Source of the DNA: Tabrizicola sp.
GTDB lineage: Bacteria; Pseudomonadota; Alphaproteobacteria; Rhodobacterales; Rhodobacteraceae
DNA: 64,000 nt
NCBI RefSeq assembly: GCF_022842145.1
Contig: NZ_JALHQD010000001.1
Location: 874,127 to 938,126, forward strand
Reading direction: 5' to 3'
This document shows positions 25,149 to 32,569 of the stretch, piece after piece. The notes under the pieces were generated by a model that had not been told where the DNA came from, made no database searches, and was given only the letters and a program-made list of their open reading frames with translations. Positions within the stretch are counted from its first letter, which is position 1, and every line of letters starts with the position of its first letter. A program made the position numbers and the translations under genes.

Positions 25149-26108
25149 ATGAAATCGGACATTTTCTCGGGCACGATCCCGGCCCTGATGACGCCCTGCA
25201 AGGCGGACCGCTCGCCCGACTTCGACACCCTTGTCACCAAGGCGAAAGAGCTTGTGGGACAGGGGATGTCCGCCGTGGTCTACTGCGGATCGATGGGCGA
25301 CTGGCCCTTGCTCACCACCGAACAGCGGATGGAGGGGGTTGAGCGTCTGGTGAAAGCCGGGATCAAGGTCGTCGTCGGCACAGGCGCTGTAAATACAGCC
25401 ACTTCCGCCGCCCTCGCCGCCCACGCCCAGAAGGTCGGCGCGCATGGGTTGATGGTCATCCCCCGACTGCTGTCACGCGGGACCGTCGTCGCGGCGCAGC
25501 GGCTGCATTTCAAGGCCGTCCTTTCCGCCGCACCGACCCTCCCTGCCGTGATCTACAACAGCCCCTATTACGGCTATTCCACCAAGGCCGACCTCTTCTT
25601 CCAGATCCGGGCCGAGCATCCGAACCTGGTCGGCTTCAAGGAATTCGGCGGCTATGACGACCTGTCCTATGCTGCCAACGCGATCACGGGCGCGTCGCCG
25701 GACCTGAAGCTGATGATCGGTGTCGATACAGCCGTCTACCACGGCTACGTCAACTGCAACGCCGACGGCGCGATCACTGGGATCGGCAACGTCCTCCCGC
25801 GTGAGGTGCTTCACCTGGTGTCGCTGTGCAAGGCCGCCCAGAACGGCGACGCCGAGGCGCGGCGCTTGGCCTATGAACTGGACCAGGCGATGCAGGTTCT
25901 GTCGGAAGTCGACGCCGGGCCGGACTTGGTGTTGTTCTTCAAACACATGTTGGTCCTGCGCGGCGAGGCTGCCTATACCCACCACTTCAACGAGGGCGAC
26001 GAGCTTTCGGCCAGCCAGAGGGGCTTCATCGAGGCACAACTGAAGATGTTCGACGCCTGGTATGCCGACTGGGCCAAGCAACCCGAGGTTCGGAAATACG
26101 CCGCCTGA
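25149..26108 (+). CDS. Dihydrodipicolinate synthase family protein, probable pyrroline-4-hydroxy-2-carboxylate deaminase
   Basis: 319 residues from the ATG at 25149. The class I aldolase features of the DapA family are present: GSMGDWPLLTTEQR near 47-60, the tyrosine in VIYNSPYYGYS and the Schiff-base lysine in LVGFKEFGG. True DapA is shorter and not found in this setting. With a D-amino-acid oxidase-like protein and a hydroxyproline epimerase downstream, the best reading is the deaminase that turns pyrroline-4-hydroxy-2-carboxylate into alpha-ketoglutarate semialdehyde. The role is inferred from context. Spacing to the next gene is 1 bp. Confidence 0.82.
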   Translation: MKSDIFSGTIPALMTPCKADRSPDFDTLVTKAKELVGQGMSAVVYCGSMGDWPLLTTEQRMEGVERLVKAGIKVVVGTGAVNTATSAALAAHAQKVGAHGLMVIPRLLSRGTVVAAQRLHFKAVLSAAPTLPAVIYNSPYYGYSTKADLFFQIRAEHPNLVGFKEFGGYDDLSYAANAITGASPDLKLMIGVDTAVYHGYVNCNADGAITGIGNVLPREVLHLVSLCKAAQNGDAEARRLAYELDQAMQVLSEVDAGPDLVLFFKHMLVLRGEAAYTHHFNEGDELSASQRGFIEAQLKMFDAWYADWAKQPEVRKYAA

Positions 26109-26109
26109 C

Positions 26110-27339
26110 ATGAAGGTCATCGTCATCGGGGCCGGAGTCGTCGGCCTTTCCGCCGCCCTGATGGCGCAAGCGCGGGGTCTTTCGGTCACCGTGCTGGACC
26201 GCGAAGGCCCCGCTGCCGGGGCGTCGGCTGGCAATGCCGGGGCTTTCGCCTTTACCGACATCCTGCCTCTCGCCTCCCCCGGCATCCTGCGCAAGGCGCC
26301 GAAGTGGCTGCTGGACCCGCTCGGGCCTTTGACCATCCCACCCGCCTATGCCTTGCAGATCACCCCTTGGCTTTACCGCTTCTGGCGCGCCTGTTCCCCC
26401 CGTGCCGTTGCGGCCTCCACTGCCGCCCAGACCGCGCTGATGGACCTCTCCCGGACGGAGTTGGAGCCGTTCCTCACCGCCACTGGCACCCTTGGGATGC
26501 TCCGTAAGGACGGCAACCTGCAGGTCTACGAAAGCGAGGCCGAGTTCCGCGCCTCGCTTTCTGGCTGGAAAGCCCGCGCCGCCCATGGGATCGACTTCCG
26601 CCACATCAACGCAGAGGAGATGGCCGCCCTGCAACCCGGCCTCTCGCCCCGCTTCACGCATGGCACCTTTACCCCCGGCTGGTGGTCGATTGCCGATCCG
26701 AAAGACTATGTTCTGGCCCTGGCTGAACGTTTCAGGGCGAATGGCGGCGCGATCCTGCGGGCTGAGGTGACGGGCATCCAATTGCAGGGCGAGGGTGTAT
26801 ATATACAGACAAAGGGCGAGCCACTGACCGCCGACAAGGTCGTCCTGTCTGCGGGTGCCCACTCGCACCGCATCGCCGCGACTTTGGGCGAGCGCATCCC
26901 GCTGGAGACCGAGCGCGGCTACAACACCACGCTTCCCGCCGACGCTGTGGACCTGCGTTGCCAGGTGACATTTGGCGGCCACGGCTTCGTCATCTCGCGC
27001 TTGTCCACTGGCATCAGGGTGGGTGGGGCTGTCGAACTTGGGGGCCTGTCCCTGCCGCCGAACTACAAGCGGTCCGAGGCTATGTTGCGAAAAGCAAAGG
27101 CTTTCTTTCCGGGCTTGAAGACTGAAGGCGGCAAGCAGTGGATGGGCTTCCGCCCGTCGCTGCCCGACAGCCTGCCCGCCATCGGGCGGTCGCGGGTGTC
27201 ACCACAGATTGTATATACATTCGGCCACGGTCACCTGGGCCTGACCCAAAGCGCCGGGACTGCGCGGCTGGTGGCCGATCTGCTGACAAATGCTAGCCTG
27301 CCGGTCGACTTGACTCCTTTCAGCCCGCAAAGGTTCTGA
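26110..27339 (+). CDS. FAD-dependent oxidoreductase, probable D-hydroxyproline dehydrogenase
   Basis: 409 residues from the ATG at 26110. The DAO fold begins with VIVIGAGVVGLSAALMAQ, followed by GASAGNAGAFAF, and ends with a second FAD-contact region (GFRPSLPDSLPAIGRS ... GHGHLGLTQSAGTA). This matches DadA-like D-amino acid dehydrogenases; with the epimerase beside it the likely substrate is cis-4-hydroxy-D-proline, oxidised to pyrroline-4-hydroxy-2-carboxylate. Electrons would pass to the membrane chain. A GTATATATAC (26797-26806, a 10-bp variant) and a GTATATAC (27211) lie within the gene. Confidence 0.85.
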   Translation: MKVIVIGAGVVGLSAALMAQARGLSVTVLDREGPAAGASAGNAGAFAFTDILPLASPGILRKAPKWLLDPLGPLTIPPAYALQITPWLYRFWRACSPRAVAASTAAQTALMDLSRTELEPFLTATGTLGMLRKDGNLQVYESEAEFRASLSGWKARAAHGIDFRHINAEEMAALQPGLSPRFTHGTFTPGWWSIADPKDYVLALAERFRANGGAILRAEVTGIQLQGEGVYIQTKGEPLTADKVVLSAGAHSHRIAATLGERIPLETERGYNTTLPADAVDLRCQVTFGGHGFVISRLSTGIRVGGAVELGGLSLPPNYKRSEAMLRKAKAFFPGLKTEGGKQWMGFRPSLPDSLPAIGRSRVSPQIVYTFGHGHLGLTQSAGTARLVADLLTNASLPVDLTPFSPQRF

Positions 27340-27354
27340 CATGGCCGTATATAC
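27211..27354. repeat. GTATATAC copies around the oxidoreductase/epimerase junction
   Basis: GTATATAC at 27211-27218 and again at 27347-27354; the second starts 6 bp after the first base of the epimerase start codon (ATG GCC GTA TAT ACA). A third copy follows at 27721-27728. The two first copies share the flank GTATATACATTC. The copy at the start of the epimerase gene lies where it could affect translation initiation. Confidence 0.75.
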
Positions 27355-28342
27355 ATTCTCCTGCCTCGACGGGCACACCTGCGGCAACCCGGTGCGGTTG
27401 GTTTCGGGTGGGGGACCCCGGCTTGAGGGGTCCACGATGCTGGAGCGTCGGGCGCATTTTCTCAAGGATTACGACTGGATACGGACTGGGCTGATGTTCG
27501 AACCCCGGGGGCACGACATGATGTCGGGGTCGATCCTGTACCCGCCGACACGGGCGGACTGCGACGTGGGGGTGCTGTTCATCGAGACCTCGGGCTGCCT
27601 GCCGATGTGCGGGCATGGGCTGATCGGGACGGTGACGATGGGGATCGAGAACGGGCTGATTTCCCCGCGCGCGCCGGGGCGGTTGGCGGTGGATGCTCCA
27701 GCTGGGAAGGTCGAGGTTTCGTATATACAGGACGGGCGGTTTGTTGAGGAAGTGCGGCTGACCAATGTGCCGGGTTTCCTTTATGCAGAAGGACTTACGG
27801 CGGAGGTGGAGGGTTTGGGCGAGGTCGTTGTGGACGTGGCCTATGGCGGCAACTTCTATGCGATTGTCGAGCCGCAGAAGGCGTTCCGCGACATGGCCGA
27901 CCATACGGCGGGGGAGCTGGTGGGGTGGTCGCCGAAGCTGCGGGCAGCGCTGAATGCGAAGTATGAGTTCGTGCATCCGGAGCATCCGGCGATCCAAGGG
28001 CTGAGCCATATCCTGTGGACCGGCAAGCCGACGGTGCCGGGGGCGCATGCGCGTAACGCCGTGTTTTATGGGGAAAAAGCGATTGATCGCAGCCCCTGCG
28101 GGACGGGGACCTCGGCCCGGATGGCGCAGCTGGTGGCGAAGGGGAAGCTGGCCGTGGGCGACGAGTTCCACCATGAGAGCATCATCGGGTCGATCTTCAA
28201 GGGGCGGGTCGAGGCGGCGGCCACGGTGGCAGGGCGGGAGGCGATTGTACCCTCCATCGCCGGGTGGGCGCGGCAGACGGGGATCAACACGATCTTCATC
28301 GACGACCGCGATCCGTTTGCGCATGGGTTCGTGGTGAAGTAG
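27341..28342 (+). CDS. 4-hydroxyproline 2-epimerase (proline racemase family)
   Basis: 333 residues. Both catalytic cysteines are present: C90 in PMCGHG and C253 in SPCGTGTSAR. The two-cysteine form is that of proline racemase and 4-hydroxyproline epimerase, whereas trans-3-hydroxyproline dehydratases replace one with Ser or Thr. Substrate is most likely trans-4-hydroxy-L-proline, converted to cis-4-hydroxy-D-proline for the oxidoreductase encoded 1 bp upstream. The last enzyme of the pathway, alpha-ketoglutarate semialdehyde dehydrogenase, is not in the window. Confidence 0.9.
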   Translation: MAVYTFSCLDGHTCGNPVRLVSGGGPRLEGSTMLERRAHFLKDYDWIRTGLMFEPRGHDMMSGSILYPPTRADCDVGVLFIETSGCLPMCGHGLIGTVTMGIENGLISPRAPGRLAVDAPAGKVEVSYIQDGRFVEEVRLTNVPGFLYAEGLTAEVEGLGEVVVDVAYGGNFYAIVEPQKAFRDMADHTAGELVGWSPKLRAALNAKYEFVHPEHPAIQGLSHILWTGKPTVPGAHARNAVFYGEKAIDRSPCGTGTSARMAQLVAKGKLAVGDEFHHESIIGSIFKGRVEAAATVAGREAIVPSIAGWARQTGINTIFIDDRDPFAHGFVVK

Positions 28343-28429
28343 CCTCTGGTCCGGCGTTCGCCGTGTTAGATCAAGGGGTTGGCTGTAGATACGGCGTCTT
28401 CTTTCCGTCTACATCGCGTCTACACCCCA

Positions 28430-28447
28430 TGCATACGCGCGTATGCA
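28430..28447. repeat. Perfect 18-bp palindrome TGCATACGCGCGTATGCA
   Basis: The sequence equals its own reverse complement over 18 bp and has no loop, so it is better suited to binding a dimeric protein than to an RNA hairpin. It lies 45 bp after the last GTAGATAC motif and about 90 bp after the epimerase stop. No second copy was seen in the window. Confidence 0.7.
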
Positions 28448-28588
28448 CGGGGGGCCGTTAACCATCCGTCGCGAATCGGGGTTGGGCGGGTGCCCCCCAC
28501 CCCCGGCCCCTCCCCGCGGATGGGAAGGGGAGGCGCTTGGGGTGTCTGGTGCGCTGAGGGGTTGGGGGAGCGCCTGGGGTGGGCGGCG

Positions 28589-28627
28589 GATGCCTCCGGC
28601 GGGGATATTTGGGGCAAGGTGAATGGG
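28589..28627 (+). repeat. Rhodobacterales intergenic repeat, copy A
   Basis: Core CCTCCGGCGGGGATATTT followed by GGGGCAAGGTGAATGGG. Copies B (57132-57170) and C (45430-45465, opposite orientation) share the core plus a degenerate CCTTTCAYCTGG-like tail; a fourth, partial copy D is at 54408-54462. From memory this element is common between genes in this family of bacteria; its role is unknown. Confidence 0.7.
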
Positions 28628-28700
28628 CAGGGGGTCGGAGGGGGCCGCCGGGCGTTGGTGTGGTAGGGTGAGGCGGTGCGGTTGAGGTTGGGTGATTGGG

Positions 28701-29402
28701 ATGAAGAGGGTTCTGGTTGTTGCTGCGGTGCTGGTTGCGTTGGGCTGGGTGGTCTTCTCGCAGGGACGGTACAGCTGGCATCAGAAACTGACCATCACCG
28801 TCGAGAGCCCGTCGGGCGAGGTCTCGGCCTCCGCGGTCAGCGCGGTCAGGTGGCGCAAGCAGTGGTTCGATTGGGATGGCATGGGCTGGAGTTATGGCCT
28901 GACCGGCGAGGCGGTGGTGGTCGAGGTCACGCCGGGGCGATATCTGTTTGCACTGCTCAAAGGGGCGGGGACGACGGAATACATGGGCTCGGTCGCAGCC
29001 GCCTCGATCGCCGGGCGCGAGGGGCGGGTGATCGACGGAGCGCTGTTCGCCGAGGTCCAGGGCAAGCGCGACCGCGCGGCGGGTGTGATCACGCTGCCGG
29101 ACTATCAGTATCCGATACTGGTGACGTTTGGCGACATCGCCGATCCCGCAAGCGTGATGCTGGTCGACCCGGAGGACCTTGCGGCCGTGTTTGGGGAGGG
29201 GGTGCGGTTGCAGGCGGTGACGCTGGAGATCACGCGGGAGGCGGTGACGGAGGGGCTGGTTGAGGGGGTTTTGGGGTGGATTGGAGACTACCAAAAAAAC
29301 CAGTGGCGCCTGGACGGAAAGAGTTGTGTTGCTTGTCCGATCTCGAGCGAAAACTTGGCCGATCTTATGTCAGCAGGCGTCTTTATCGTCAGAAGAAACT
29401 GA
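28701..29402 (+). CDS. Hypothetical protein with N-terminal membrane anchor or signal
   Basis: 233 residues from the ATG at 28701; a GTG at 28692 is also in frame. The first 20 residues (KRVLVVAAVLVALGWVVFS) form an uncleaved anchor or a signal. The middle resembles a small exported beta protein (LTITVESPSGEVSASAV, TPGRYLFALLKGAG), and I do not recognise a family. The last 45 codons (from about 29270) drop in GC and include two cysteines; that end may be a recent replacement or frameshift. It stands alone between the repeat-rich gap and the convergent uvrC gene. Confidence 0.65.
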   Translation: MKRVLVVAAVLVALGWVVFSQGRYSWHQKLTITVESPSGEVSASAVSAVRWRKQWFDWDGMGWSYGLTGEAVVVEVTPGRYLFALLKGAGTTEYMGSVAAASIAGREGRVIDGALFAEVQGKRDRAAGVITLPDYQYPILVTFGDIADPASVMLVDPEDLAAVFGEGVRLQAVTLEITREAVTEGLVEGVLGWIGDYQKNQWRLDGKSCVACPISSENLADLMSAGVFIVRRN

Positions 29403-29456
29403 GATAGCGACACGTTCCACTGGTGCGCTGAAGCACACCCTACTCTGTAGGTGCCA

Positions 29457-31313
29457 TCACCCCTTCGCCGAGAAGTAGTCCGCGATGGTCTTGGCCATTG
29501 CCTCGGAAATCCCGTCCACCGCCTGCAAGTCCGACAGCCCCGCCCGCGCCACCGCCTTGGCGCTGCCGAAGTGTTGCAGGAGGGCGCGTTTGCGGGTGGC
29601 TCCGATGCCGGGGATGTCGTCGAGGGGGGTCAGGCTGACGGCCTTGGCACGTTTGGCGCGGTGGGCGCCGATGGCCCAGCGGTGGGCCTCGTCCCGCAGG
29701 CGCTGGATGAAGTAGAGGACGGGGTCGTTGCGTTGCAGGGCGAAGGGGCGCTCACCCGGGCGGTGGAATTCTTCTTTCCCGGCGTCGCGGTCGATGCCTT
29801 TGGCGACGCCGACCATCGGGATGTCTTCGACGCCGAGTTCCGACATGATCCCGGCCACGGCCGAGACCTGACCTTGGCCGCCGTCGATCAGCAGAAGGTC
29901 GGGCCACATGTCGGACTTCCGCTCCGGGTCTTCCTTCAGCAGGCGTTCGAAGCGGCGGGTCAGGACTTCCTTCATCATGCCGAAGTCGTCGGAATTGGCC
30001 CCGGCCTCGGACTTGATGTTGAACTTGCGGTATTGCGATTTCAGGAAGCCATCCGCCCCGGCCACGATCATGCCACCCACGGCATTGGTGCCCTGGATGT
30101 GGGAGTTGTCGTAGACCTCGATCCGCTGCGGCGGGGCGTCGAGGTCGAAGGCTTCGGCGAGGCCGGTGAGGAGCTTGTTCTGCGTCGTGGACTCGGCCAT
30201 CCGGCGGGCAAGGCTTTCGCGGGCGTTGCGGGCGGCGTTTTCCACCAGCTCGGCCTTCTCGCCGCGTTGGGGAATGGCAAGCTCGACCTTGTGGCCGGCG
30301 CGGATGCACAGCGCCTCGGCCACGAGGTCGGGGTTGTCGACGGGGTGCGACAGAAGGATCAACCGGGGCGGTTCCTTATCGTCGTAGAACTGGGTGAGGA
30401 AGGCCTCCATGATCTCGGGCGCTTCGGCCCCCGCGCCAGTCTTGGGGTAGAAGTCGCGGTTGCCCCAGGACTGGTTGGCGCGGATGAAGAAGACCTGGAC
30501 GCAGGCCTGCCCGTGTTCGAGGTGGAGGGCGACGACGTCGGCTTCGGAGACGCCCTGCGGGTTGATGCCCTGGGTCTGCTGGACCTGGGTCAGCGCCTTG
30601 ATCCGGTCGCGCAGGGCGGCGGCGCGTTCGAACTCCATCTGGGCCGAGGCCTCGGTCATGGCGCGGGCCAGGTCGGCCTGGACCGAGGTGGTCTTGCCTT
30701 CGAGGAAGCGTTTGGCGTCGTCGACGAGGGTAGCGTAACCCTCGGGGGAAATCTTGCCGACGCAGGGCGCGCTGCAGCGCTTGATCTGGAATTGCAGGCA
30801 GGGGCGGGTGCGGCTGTCGAAGATGGAGTCGGAACAGTTGCGGAGAAGGAAGACCTTCTGCAGCTGGTTCAGGGTGCGGTTGACGGCGCCCGCGCTGGCG
30901 AAGGGGCCGAAGTAGGCGCCCTTTTCGGACTTCTTGCCGCGATGCTTCTTGATCTGCGGATAGGGGTGTTCGGCCGAGATCAGGATGTTCGGGAATGACT
31001 TGTCGTCGCGCAGAAGCACGTTGTAGCGCGGCTTCAGCTGCTTGATCAGGTTCTGTTCAAGAAGCAGCGCCTCAAGTTCCGTCCGGGTGGTCAGGAACAT
31101 CATCGAGACGGTCTCGAAGATCATCCGGGCGATGCGGCCGGAGTGGCCCGAGGGGCGGGCGTAGTTCGATACGCGGGCCTTCAGGTTGCGGGCCTTGCCG
31201 ACGTACAGCACCTCGGACGCGGCATTCAGCATCCGGTAGACCCCAGGGCTACCGTCGAGAGTCTTCAGGTAATCCTGGATCACCTCATGTCCGCTGCGGG
31301 GTTTTTCGTCCAT
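29457..31313 (-). CDS. uvrC: Excinuclease ABC subunit C
   Basis: 618 residues, standard length. The N-terminal GIY-YIG nuclease ([28 protein letters not shown]) makes the 3' incision, the UVR motif lies near residues 200-235, the RNase H-like 5' nuclease region starts [19 protein letters not shown], and the C-terminal helix-hairpin-helix reads [20 protein letters not shown]. It acts with UvrAB in nucleotide excision repair. The gene has its own promoter in the AT-rich gap at 31314-31613 and converges with the hypothetical gene. Confidence 0.97.
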   Translation of the reverse strand: MDEKPRSGHEVIQDYLKTLDGSPGVYRMLNAASEVLYVGKARNLKARVSNYARPSGHSGRIARMIFETVSMMFLTTRTELEALLLEQNLIKQLKPRYNVLLRDDKSFPNILISAEHPYPQIKKHRGKKSEKGAYFGPFASAGAVNRTLNQLQKVFLLRNCSDSIFDSRTRPCLQFQIKRCSAPCVGKISPEGYATLVDDAKRFLEGKTTSVQADLARAMTEASAQMEFERAAALRDRIKALTQVQQTQGINPQGVSEADVVALHLEHGQACVQVFFIRANQSWGNRDFYPKTGAGAEAPEIMEAFLTQFYDDKEPPRLILLSHPVDNPDLVAEALCIRAGHKVELAIPQRGEKAELVENAARNARESLARRMAESTTQNKLLTGLAEAFDLDAPPQRIEVYDNSHIQGTNAVGGMIVAGADGFLKSQYRKFNIKSEAGANSDDFGMMKEVLTRRFERLLKEDPERKSDMWPDLLLIDGGQGQVSAVAGIMSELGVEDIPMVGVAKGIDRDAGKEEFHRPGERPFALQRNDPVLYFIQRLRDEAHRWAIGAHRAKRAKAVSLTPLDDIPGIGATRKRALLQHFGSAKAVARAGLSDLQAVDGISEAMAKTIADYFSAKG

Positions 31314-31613
31314 GATTTACACTATGTCGATTCTTGGTCCGGGCTGCCACCGAACCGGGGTCTAAGCAAGAGCAAAGCTGTCCACGGAATCTGGGGATAA
31401 CTCTGCGGAGAAGATTTCGGGAGCGTCGAATTTCCCTTGTTTTAAGGCCTCTTCACCGGGATGCCTATATTTTAGGCACATAGGGAACCCTTTGAAAACG
31501 TTATAAAGATTTTCGCGAGTTTTGCAAATCCCTGAATTTCCACGTGAATTATGACGGACACGTGAACCCGCCTTAAGAAGTGGACAAGTTGCCGCGGGTG
31601 ACCGATGGAAGGG
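31314..31613. other. AT-rich 300-bp intergenic region upstream of uvrC
   Basis: No gene is seen. It holds a small hairpin TGCCTA-TATTT-TAGGCA (31462-31478), the run CGTTATAAAGATTTTC (about 31499-31514), and a direct repeat CACGTGAA at 31541-31548 and 31559-31566. It must carry the uvrC promoter (leftwards), and the 3' end of the SDR operon enters from the right without an evident terminator. A small RNA here is possible but unproven. Confidence 0.5.
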
Positions 31614-32387
31614 CTATTCCACGCCTAGAACGTCAGGCGTTTTCCAGCCGAGGTGCTGGCCACCGTCGACGGCGATGAACTGGCCGGTGACGCCTGGACT
31701 ATCCAGGAAAAACCCCAGCGCCGCGGTGATGTCCTGCGGGTTCGCGCCACGGCCAAGGACGGTGGCGGCGCGCTGGCGGTCGAAGTGGTCCTGGCTTTGC
31801 CGGGCACCCTTCAGCGTCGGGCCGGGCCCGATGCCGTTGACACGGACATGCGGGGCGAGGCCCTGCGCGGCGGTCTGGGTCAGCGCCCAGAGGCCCATCT
31901 TGGCGAGGGTGTAGGTGCTGAACTCGGGCGTCAGTTTCAGGATGCGCTGGTCGATCATGTTGACGACCAGGCCTTGGGCCAAGGGCTCGCCGTTGTCGTC
32001 CATGGTGGCTGGGGGGCATTGCTTGGCAAAGGCCTGGATCAGGACGTAGGGCGCGCGCAGGTTGGATTCGATGTGGCGGTCCCAGCTTTGGCGCGTCGCG
32101 GTGTCGATCCGGTCGTATTCGAAGATCGAGGCGTTGTTCACCAGCACGGTCAGCGGTCCCAATGCGGCGGTGACGGCGGGGACAAGCGCCTGGACCTGCG
32201 CCTCGTCCAGAAGGTCCGCATGGAAGGACTGCGCTTTGCGGCCCATCGCGCGGATCTCGGCGACGACGGTTTCGGCTTCGTCGGCGGAGGACGCGTAGTG
32301 CACGGCAACATCGTGCCCGCGCTGCGCGAGATAAAGCGCCATCGCGCGGCCAAGCCGCTTGCCTGCGCCCGTTACCAGTGCCGTCAT
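31614..32387 (-). CDS. SDR family oxidoreductase (possible FolM-like pteridine reductase)
   Basis: 257 residues from the ATG at 32387, which overlaps the stop of the small gene upstream. The cofactor motif TGAGKRLG (near 6-13), the NNAS strand end, the Tyr-x3-Lys pair in STYTLAKMG and the C-terminal TGQFIAVDGGQHL are intact. The TGAGKRLGRA start resembles pteridine/dihydromonapterin reductases, but this is not decisive. It is the last gene of a three-gene minus-strand run (S49 peptidase, small protein, SDR). Confidence 0.88.
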   Translation of the reverse strand: MTALVTGAGKRLGRAMALYLAQRGHDVAVHYASSADEAETVVAEIRAMGRKAQSFHADLLDEAQVQALVPAVTAALGPLTVLVNNASIFEYDRIDTATRQSWDRHIESNLRAPYVLIQAFAKQCPPATMDDNGEPLAQGLVVNMIDQRILKLTPEFSTYTLAKMGLWALTQTAAQGLAPHVRVNGIGPGPTLKGARQSQDHFDRQRAATVLGRGANPQDITAALGFFLDSPGVTGQFIAVDGGQHLGWKTPDVLGVE

Positions 32388-32569
32388 TTCGCCTTGCCCC
32401 CGCAATCGCACGTCTTCGTGCCGATCAGGTAGCGCCCGCATTTGCCGCAGACAGGGGCGACTTTGCGTTTCCGCATCACTCGGGGCAGCGCGCCGGGGAA
32501 AAGCGCTCGGCCGATCAGGGCGACGAGGACCATTGCCAGAAGGAAGAAGAGGATGACCTTGAACAGCAT
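32384..32569 (-). CDS. Small membrane protein with C-terminal zinc-ribbon half
   Basis: 61 residues. One N-terminal transmembrane helix (about residues 2-22) is followed by a basic linker and a cysteine cluster, CGKC ... CDC, that could bind zinc. It starts directly after the stop of the S49 peptidase gene and overlaps the SDR start (ATGA), so it is a real, translated part of the operon. The function is unknown; one idea is a membrane tether or accessory of the neighbouring peptidase. Confidence 0.75.
   Translation of the reverse strand: MLFKVILFFLLAMVLVALIGRALFPGALPRVMRKRKVAPVCGKCGRYLIGTKTCDCGGKAK

Larger units (their letters stand above)
28343..28700. other. Repeat-rich intergenic region (about 360 bp)
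   Basis: No convincing gene. From left to right: the last GTAGATAC of the window (28385-28392); two GTCTACA/GTCTACAC steps at about 28407-28424; an 18-bp perfect palindrome (28430-28447); C-rich and G-rich tracts at about 28485-28535 that can pair into a hairpin; and a copy of the Rhodobacterales intergenic repeat (28589-28627). A promoter for the following gene is presumably near its right end. Confidence 0.6.

Noticed and set aside
234..28392. GTATATAC copies as -10 promoter boxes
   Set aside because: Nearly all copies lie deep inside genes, on both strands, with no consistent -35 element or distance to a start codon.
31314..31613. A chromosomal replication origin
   Set aside because: Only imperfect DnaA-box-like words (such as TGGGGATAA) occur, and no dnaA, dnaN, hemE or parAB genes are nearby.
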